30,636 bases of DNA. It comes from Clostridiales bacterium. Its GTDB lineage: Bacteria > Bacillota_E > Sulfobacillia > Sulfobacillales > JAIMBI01. Where the stretch lies: assembly GCA_027318915.1 (NCBI GenBank), contig DAHVOH010000038.1, positions 1 through 30,636 of the forward strand, written 5' to 3'. This document shows, piece by piece, positions 25,860 to 30,636 of this stretch. Below the pieces are notes generated by a model. It saw only the letters and a list, made by a program, of their open reading frames with translations. It was not told the DNA's origin and searched no databases. Numbering within the stretch: position 1 is the stretch's first letter; each line of letters starts with the position of its first letter. A program made the position numbers and the translations under genes.

Positions 25860-28140
25860 CGGCCGTGAGGTGACGGTGCCGGAAGGCACGTTGGTCGTGG
25901 ATGCCGCGAGCCGCGTGGGCATAGACATTCCGGTCTACTGCTACCATGGGGCGCTGGGCTCGCTGGGCGCCTGCCGCATCTGCCTGGTGGAGATTGAGAA
26001 AATGCCCAAGCTGGCCACCGCCTGCACGACGACGGTCGCCGAGGGCATGGTGGTGCATACCCAATCGGCGGCGGCCGAGAAGGGTCGCAAGGGCATTTTG
26101 GAGTTTCTGCTCATCAACCATCCGCTCGATTGCCCCATCTGCGACAAGGGCGGAGAGTGCTTTCTCCAGGACTACACATTTCTTTACGGGCCCGGTAAGG
26201 CACGGTTCGAAGAGGCGAAGATCCAACGGCAGAAAGAATATCCGGTCAGCCCCTACATTCTCCTGGACCAGGAGCGCTGCGTTCTCTGCCAGCGCTGTGT
26301 GCGCTTCATGGGCGAATATGTGGGGGAAGAACAGCTGCTGCTGGACGGTCGGGGCGTGCACACCGTCGTGACCACGGTGGAGGGGAGGCCCGCCACGTCG
26401 CCGTTTGCGGGCAACGTCATTGATCTCTGCCCGGTGGGGGCCCTGTTGTCGGAGCCGTACCACTTCCGAGCCCGGCCGTGGAACATTGAACGGGAGGAAT
26501 CGGTCTGCAGCCAGTGTCCGGTGGGATGTCCGAGCTTCATCACCGGGCGGGATGGGCGGGTGGTGCGGCAGGAAGGGCGTCCCACCCCGGGCCAATGGGG
26601 CTGGCTGTGCGACACGGGCCGGTTCACGTACGACTTTGGCTACCATCCGACCCGGCTGTTGGACCCCGTCTTGGATGGACGCCCGGAGGCGATGGGCCGC
26701 GTGACCCAGGCGATGGGGGAGCGGCTTCGCGCCGTCGTGGAGCAGCATGGCCCGGACAGCGTGGCGATTTTGACCGGCGGCGTGCACACGGTGGAGGAGG
26801 AATACGCTCTCAAGCGCTTTGCCGAGGACGTGGTAGGGACCCGGCGGACGGCATTGGTGAAGCCGGTGGCGGGCGATCTGCCGCTGGCCTTGTTGGGCAC
26901 GTTCGGCGACTTGGAGCAGGCCGACGTCGTCCTGCTGTTGGGCACCGACCCGTACGAGGCGGTGCCGGTGGTCCATTTGAAGCTCCGCGACGAAATCCGT
27001 CGGCGTGGCCTGCGCGTGCGCGCACTGGGTGAGCGCGCTCTCCTCCGTTCCACCCTGCCGGGGGAAGAACGGATCGTGGAGCCGGGCGGTGTGGCTCGGG
27101 CTCTGGCCCGGGCTTTGGCGGCGGCGGATCCGTCCGATGACGCCAAGGTCTGGGCGAGCCGGCTGGAACCGGCCGACGACAGCCTGGCGGCTTGGGGCCG
27201 GGAGTTGTTGGAGGCGACCCACCTGGCCGTCCTGTGGGACGGCCAGGACCCCAGCGTGGCGGGCGTTCTGGCGGCATGGGCACAGGCGCGCGGCGAGCGT
27301 CCGACGGCGGTGCTGCCGGCGCACGGGCCGCGGAACTGGCTTGGGGCGAGTCGCGTCGGCATCGCGAGCGATCACCGTGTGGCCGACGAGATTCTGCGCG
27401 ATGCGGCCGAGGGGCGGATTCACGCGCTGCTGCTCTGGGGAGCCGACCCGATTCGGGACTTTCCGGACGGAAATCTGGCGGAAGCCGCCGTGACCCGTTG
27501 TCCGGCCGTGTATTTCGCCGGCTGGTTTCCGCCCGTCGGGGCCGAGGCGATGACCGGGCTTTTGCCCACGGCGGCTTGGGGTGAAACCGCCGGCACCTAT
27601 GCGAACATGGAGGGGCGGCTGACCACGGTCAACGGATCGGCCCAGACGCCGGGACATGCGCGGCCGACGGCGGCCGTGTTGCGGGCGGTGGCACGGGGGT
27701 TCGGCACCGTGCTCCGCTTGCCTGAAGACTGGGATCCCTACGCCGGTCTGACGGACGATCGCATCGCGCGGCCGGCCGGGGTCGAGGCGGCGCCGATGGC
27801 GCTGGCGCCGGCGGTGCCGGGGCCCGAGGGGACCTACGCCGTCCTCACCGGCTCGGTGGTGGCGGTGGCCCACGCGCCCAGCGAAATTGCCGAACGCACG
27901 CGTGACCGGTTTCCTGTGCGGGTGAACCCCGGGGACGCGGACCGCTTGGGGTTGCCGCCGGAAGGATGTCGCCTCAGCCTCCGCCACGAAGACCGGGAGT
28001 TTCTTGTGGGCGCCCGGGCCGATGAGCGCGTGCCGGCCGGATCCGTCTTTGTGCCCCAGGGATTGGCCGAGGCGCCGGCCAATCGGTTGAGCGGCGTCTT
28101 CGTGCGCCTGGCGGTGGCGGAGGAGGTGTCCGCCCGATGA
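25840..28140 (+). CDS. nuoG: NADH-quinone oxidoreductase subunit G
   Basis: NuoG is the large iron-sulfur subunit that relays electrons from NuoF to NuoI. The 766-residue protein begins with a [2Fe-2S] domain (C34, C45, C48, C62). The His/Cys cluster region (NHPLDCPICDKGGECFLQDY) and a ferredoxin-like [4Fe-4S] segment (RCVLCQRCVRF, then DLCPVGAL) follow. The optional off-pathway N7 cluster site is present: C223, C226, C230 and C257. The remainder is a divergent molybdopterin-oxidoreductase-like domain without catalytic function in complex I. The ATG at 25840 overlaps nuoF by 20 nt; the frame is open upstream. It ends in an ATGA overlap with nuoH. Confidence 0.95.
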
Positions 28141-29126
28141 CGGTGCAACTCATCATCCTCATCGTCAAGATTCTGCTGCTGATTGGCATCCTGATGGGAG
28201 GATTCGCCTACACCATGCTGCTGGAACGGCGCCTGTTGGGGTTCTTCCAGCTGCGGGTGGGCCCGAACCGAGTGGGGCCGGCGGGCTTGCTGCAGCCGAT
28301 CGCCGACGGGATCAAGATGATGATGAAGGAGAACCTGATGCCCGCCGCGGCGGACCCGATGGTCTTCCGTTTGGCGCCGGTGGTCTCGCTGCTGGCCGCT
28401 TTGGCGGTGGACGCGGTGATTCCGTTCGGCGCGCCCATCCACCTGTTCGGCGCCACCATCAATTTGGACATCGCCAACCCCTCGGTGGGGCTCCTCTATG
28501 CCTTCGCGTTCAGCTCGCTCGGCATTTACGGCATCGTGCTCGGGGGGTGGGCGTCGCAGAATAAATACTCCCTGCTCGGCGGCATCCGCGCTTCGGCTCA
28601 GCTGATCTCCTACGAGCTGGCCATGGGCTTGTCGGTCATGGGGGTGCTGGTGATGACCGGCACCGCCAACCTGGAGCAGATTGTGCTCTGGCAGCAGCAC
28701 CACACCTGGTTGTTCTTGCCGCAGATCATCCCTTTCCTGGTCTTTTTCATTACCATCATCGCCGAGACCAACCGGACGCCTTTCGATCTGCCCGAGGCGG
28801 AGTCGGAGCTGGTGGCGGGCTATCACACCGAATACTCGGGCATGCGCTTTGCGATGTTCTACATTGCCGAGTACGTCAACATGATCACCGCGTCCGGACT
28901 GGCGGCCACCCTGTTTTTCGGGGGCTGGCTGGGGCCGGCGTTTCTGCCCCCGATCCTGTGGTTCTTCATCAAAGTCGGGGTGTTCGTGTTCATCTTCATC
29001 TGGATTCGCGCCACGCTGCCGCGGTTTCGCTATGACCGGCTGATGAATTTTGGCTGGAAGGTGCTGCTGCCCATCGCCTTCGTGTACTTCCTGGGCACGG
29101 CGGCCTTTGTCACCGGAGCCCTGTAG
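28137..29126 (+). CDS. nuoH: NADH-quinone oxidoreductase subunit H
   Basis: NuoH is the membrane subunit that forms the quinone channel entrance and links the Q-module to the proton pumps. The 329-residue protein has eight predicted helices. Conserved features include LLERRLLGFFQLRVGPNRVG, GIYGIVLGGWASQNKYSLLG, and the long acidic loop NRTPFDLPEAESELVAGYH with EYSGMRFAMFYIAEY. The ATG overlaps the nuoG stop (ATGA). Confidence 0.96.
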   Translation: MTVQLIILIVKILLLIGILMGGFAYTMLLERRLLGFFQLRVGPNRVGPAGLLQPIADGIKMMMKENLMPAAADPMVFRLAPVVSLLAALAVDAVIPFGAPIHLFGATINLDIANPSVGLLYAFAFSSLGIYGIVLGGWASQNKYSLLGGIRASAQLISYELAMGLSVMGVLVMTGTANLEQIVLWQQHHTWLFLPQIIPFLVFFITIIAETNRTPFDLPEAESELVAGYHTEYSGMRFAMFYIAEYVNMITASGLAATLFFGGWLGPAFLPPILWFFIKVGVFVFIFIWIRATLPRFRYDRLMNFGWKVLLPIAFVYFLGTAAFVTGAL

Positions 29127-29175
29127 CGGGATCGCCGCAGCGTTGTGGAGTCCGGGCGGGAAGGGAGAGTGAATC

Positions 29176-29613
29176 ATGCTGGACGGATTGAAGGGATTGG
29201 CCTCGGGCCTGAAGACGACGCTGTCGATGCTGGCCGAGCCGCGCGACACGTATCCCTACCCGGAGAAGCGCCGCGAGTTGGCGCCGCGCTACCGGGGCAA
29301 GCACATGCTGGCCGTGGATGCCGACGGGCATGAATTGTGCGTGGGTTGCGGGCTGTGCGAGGCGGTGTGTCCGGCCCACGCCATTCGCGTGGTGGCGGCG
29401 GGCGCGCCGGGCGACCATCCGGTTTCGTGGACGGAGCGGTATGCGGTGGATTACGAGGTGGACCTGATTCGCTGCATCTTCTGCGGGATGTGCGAGGAGG
29501 CCTGCCCGACCAACGCCGTCCGACTGACGCCGTTCAACGAACTGGCGGCCTATGACCGCCAGGACATGATTGCCAAAAAAGAGGAGCTTCTGGCGCCGGC
29601 GGTGCGGCGCTAG
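29176..29613 (+). CDS. nuoI: NADH-quinone oxidoreductase subunit I
   Basis: NuoI carries the two [4Fe-4S] clusters N6a and N6b between NuoG and NuoB. The 145-residue protein has two ferredoxin motifs, CVGCGLCEAVCPAHAI and CIFCGMCEEACPTNAV, each with a complete C-x2-C-x2-C-x3-C-P pattern. The ATG is preceded by GGGAGAGTG. A gap of 49 nt separates it from nuoH. Confidence 0.96.
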   Translation: MLDGLKGLASGLKTTLSMLAEPRDTYPYPEKRRELAPRYRGKHMLAVDADGHELCVGCGLCEAVCPAHAIRVVAAGAPGDHPVSWTERYAVDYEVDLIRCIFCGMCEEACPTNAVRLTPFNELAAYDRQDMIAKKEELLAPAVRR

Positions 29614-29683
29614 CGCCGCGCCCCGACGGCCCGGCCCCCGGGCGGCGGAGGGGCGGCGCAGGAAGTGTGGGGGAGGAAGCATC

Positions 29684-30208
29684 GTGGCGGTGGGATTTGG
29701 CATTTTAGCCATTCTGAGCTTTGGCGCGGCGCTGGGCGTGGTGCTCGCCAAGAACCCCGTGCACAGCGCGCTGGCGCTGATTGGCAACGTGGTGACCTTG
29801 GCCGTGCTGTACCTCGTCCTCCAAGCGGAGTTCTTGGCGGCCGCGCAGGTGATCGTGTACGCCGGGGCCATCATGGTGCTGTTCCTGTTTGTGGTGACGC
29901 TGCTCACCGCCGGCAAAGAAGACGAGGAGTCCGCCGAGTCTCTGGCCGGCCAACGCCTCTGGACCGGCCTGCTGGCGATTGTCGGCGGGGTGCTGTTGGC
30001 CGGCGTGGCCATTCGCTACAGCGGACCGCCGGCCCCGGGCGCGGGTCCGCCCGGCTACGGCGGACTGGCGCTCATGGGCCGGCTGTTGTGGGGACCGGAC
30101 TTTCCTTACCTGGCGGTGGTGGCGCTCATGTTGCTGACGGCCGCGCTGGGCGTCATGGTGCTCAATCGGCCGGAGCGCAAGCCCGTCGTCCCCAAGGGAG
30201 GTCAGTGA
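29684..30208 (+). CDS. nuoJ: NADH-quinone oxidoreductase subunit J
   Basis: NuoJ is a membrane subunit with five helices and takes part in coupling. The 174-residue protein contains the characteristic KNPVHSALALI, the third-helix QVIVYAGAIMVLFLFVVTLL (the flexible helix of the family) and a C-terminal helix TAALGVMVL. The GTG at 29684 has GGAGGA 6 nt upstream; the frame is open before it. It ends with a one-base overlap with nuoK. Confidence 0.94.
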   Translation: MAVGFGILAILSFGAALGVVLAKNPVHSALALIGNVVTLAVLYLVLQAEFLAAAQVIVYAGAIMVLFLFVVTLLTAGKEDEESAESLAGQRLWTGLLAIVGGVLLAGVAIRYSGPPAPGAGPPGYGGLALMGRLLWGPDFPYLAVVALMLLTAALGVMVLNRPERKPVVPKGGQ

Positions 30209-30507
30209 TGCCGTCCGCATGGATTGTGGGATTGGCGGCGGCGCTGTTTGTCGTGGGGGCCGTGGGAGTGCTGGTGCGCAAGAACCCCATCATCATGTTC
30301 ATGGCGGCCGAGATGATGTGGAATGCGGCGGCGCTCGCCTTTGTGGGCTACGCGCGCCAGTATCACCAGATGAGCGGTCAGGTGATGGCGTTTTTGATCG
30401 TCGCCACGGCCGCCGCGGAGGTGGGCATCGGGTTGGCGCTCATCGTCTGGATCTATCACCGGCGCCCGCGCCTGGATGTGGACGACATCTCGGAGATGAA
30501 GGGCTGA
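30208..30507 (+). CDS. nuoK: NADH-quinone oxidoreductase subunit K
   Basis: NuoK is a three-helix MrpC-like membrane subunit that carries conserved intramembrane glutamates for proton translocation. The 99-residue protein has them in MFMAAEMMWNAAALAF (helix 2) and VATAAAEVGIGLALIVW (helix 3). The ATG follows GGGAGGT by 5 nt and overlaps the nuoJ stop by one base. Confidence 0.96.
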   Translation: MPSAWIVGLAAALFVVGAVGVLVRKNPIIMFMAAEMMWNAAALAFVGYARQYHQMSGQVMAFLIVATAAAEVGIGLALIVWIYHRRPRLDVDDISEMKG

Positions 30508-30519
30508 GCGGTCGGCGCC

Positions 30520-30545
30520 GGCCGCGGGCCGGAGCACGCGCGGCC
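30520..30545. repeat. Hairpin in the nuoK-nuoL spacer
   Basis: GGCCGCG (30520-30526) pairs with CGCGGCC (30539-30545) over a 12-nt loop in the 97-nt spacer between nuoK and nuoL. There is no T-run. It could be an RNA-processing or stability element within the operon. Confidence 0.35.
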
Positions 30546-30604
30546 GTGGGGGGCGCTTTGGACTCGTCGACGACAAGGGTGCCAAGTATTCGGGAGGGGA
30601 CGTC

Positions 30605-30636
30605 ATGAGGTTGCTGATGGAGATTATCGGCTTGCC
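30605..30636 (+). CDS. nuoL: Start of NADH-quinone oxidoreductase subunit L (partial)
   Basis: An ATG at 30605, preceded by GGGAGGGGA about 5 nt upstream, opens a frame (MRLLMEIIGL) that runs off the window end. The hydrophobic start and the position after nuoK make the large antiporter-like pump subunit NuoL the expected product, but the visible ten residues alone cannot prove it. Confidence 0.6.
   Translation, partial: MRLLMEIIGL

Noticed and set aside
30508..30604. Terminator ending the nuo operon after nuoK
   Set aside because: The hairpin lacks a T-run and nuoL starts directly after with a strong ribosome binding site, so the operon most likely continues.

Overview
The window is high-GC bacterial DNA with strong purine-rich ribosome binding sites, frequent GTG and TTG starts and sigma-A-like promoters. 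The rapZ-yvcK-whiA trio, the gene-to-gene overlaps and the full respiratory complex I locus suggest a deep-branching, high-GC Firmicute of the Sulfobacillus, Thermaerobacter or Symbiobacterium type, with aerobic or otherwise quinone-linked respiration. The lineage is an inference from gene content, not a sequence match.

Layout. (1) Positions 1-1260 hold a decayed, 3'-truncated IS1380-family transposase with two in-frame stops and two frameshifts. (2) A minus-strand gene (1263-2297) fuses a GrpB/UPF0157 domain to a P-loop kinase-like domain. (3) After a roughly 630-bp intergenic region with a good sigma-A promoter, an overlapping operon (2929-10794) encodes the complete nucleotide-excision nuclease in the order uvrB-uvrA-uvrC. 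A small four-helix membrane protein and a Cof-type HAD phosphatase follow. A 12-bp perfect hairpin ends it against a convergent MFS transporter gene (10807-12240, minus). (4) Positions 12555-16566 are an accessory block on the plus strand: a Rieske-type protein with a large unrecognised C-terminal part, a DUF4349-like membrane protein, an ECF sigma factor and its overlapping single-pass membrane partner (probable anti-sigma). (5) A second MFS transporter (minus, with an apparent single-base frameshift at its 5' end) and an overlooked 67-residue membrane protein lie divergent from the next operon. (6) rapZ-yvcK(glmR)-whiA (18409-21444) is the conserved Gram-positive cell-wall-precursor and regulatory cluster. 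(7) A promoter overlapping the whiA stop starts nuoABCDEFGHIJK and the first codons of nuoL (21494 to the window end). All peripheral-arm subunits, including the NADH-oxidising NuoEFG module, are present with their cofactor motifs.

How it fits together. UvrABC removes bulky DNA lesions. RapZ, GlmR and WhiA tie cell-wall precursor supply to growth and division. Nuo passes electrons from NADH to quinone and pumps protons. The sigma/anti-sigma/DUF4349/Rieske block looks like an envelope or redox-stress response unit, but that is inferred only from order and topology.

Most unusual points: three genes with excellent Shine-Dalgarno sequences where a near-cognate codon (AUC, AUA or ACG) sits where AUG should be; an arginine in place of the Walker A lysine of RapZ; the GrpB-kinase fusion; and the Rieske protein's large unassigned domain. 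I found no CRISPR array, tRNA, rRNA or intact mobile element.
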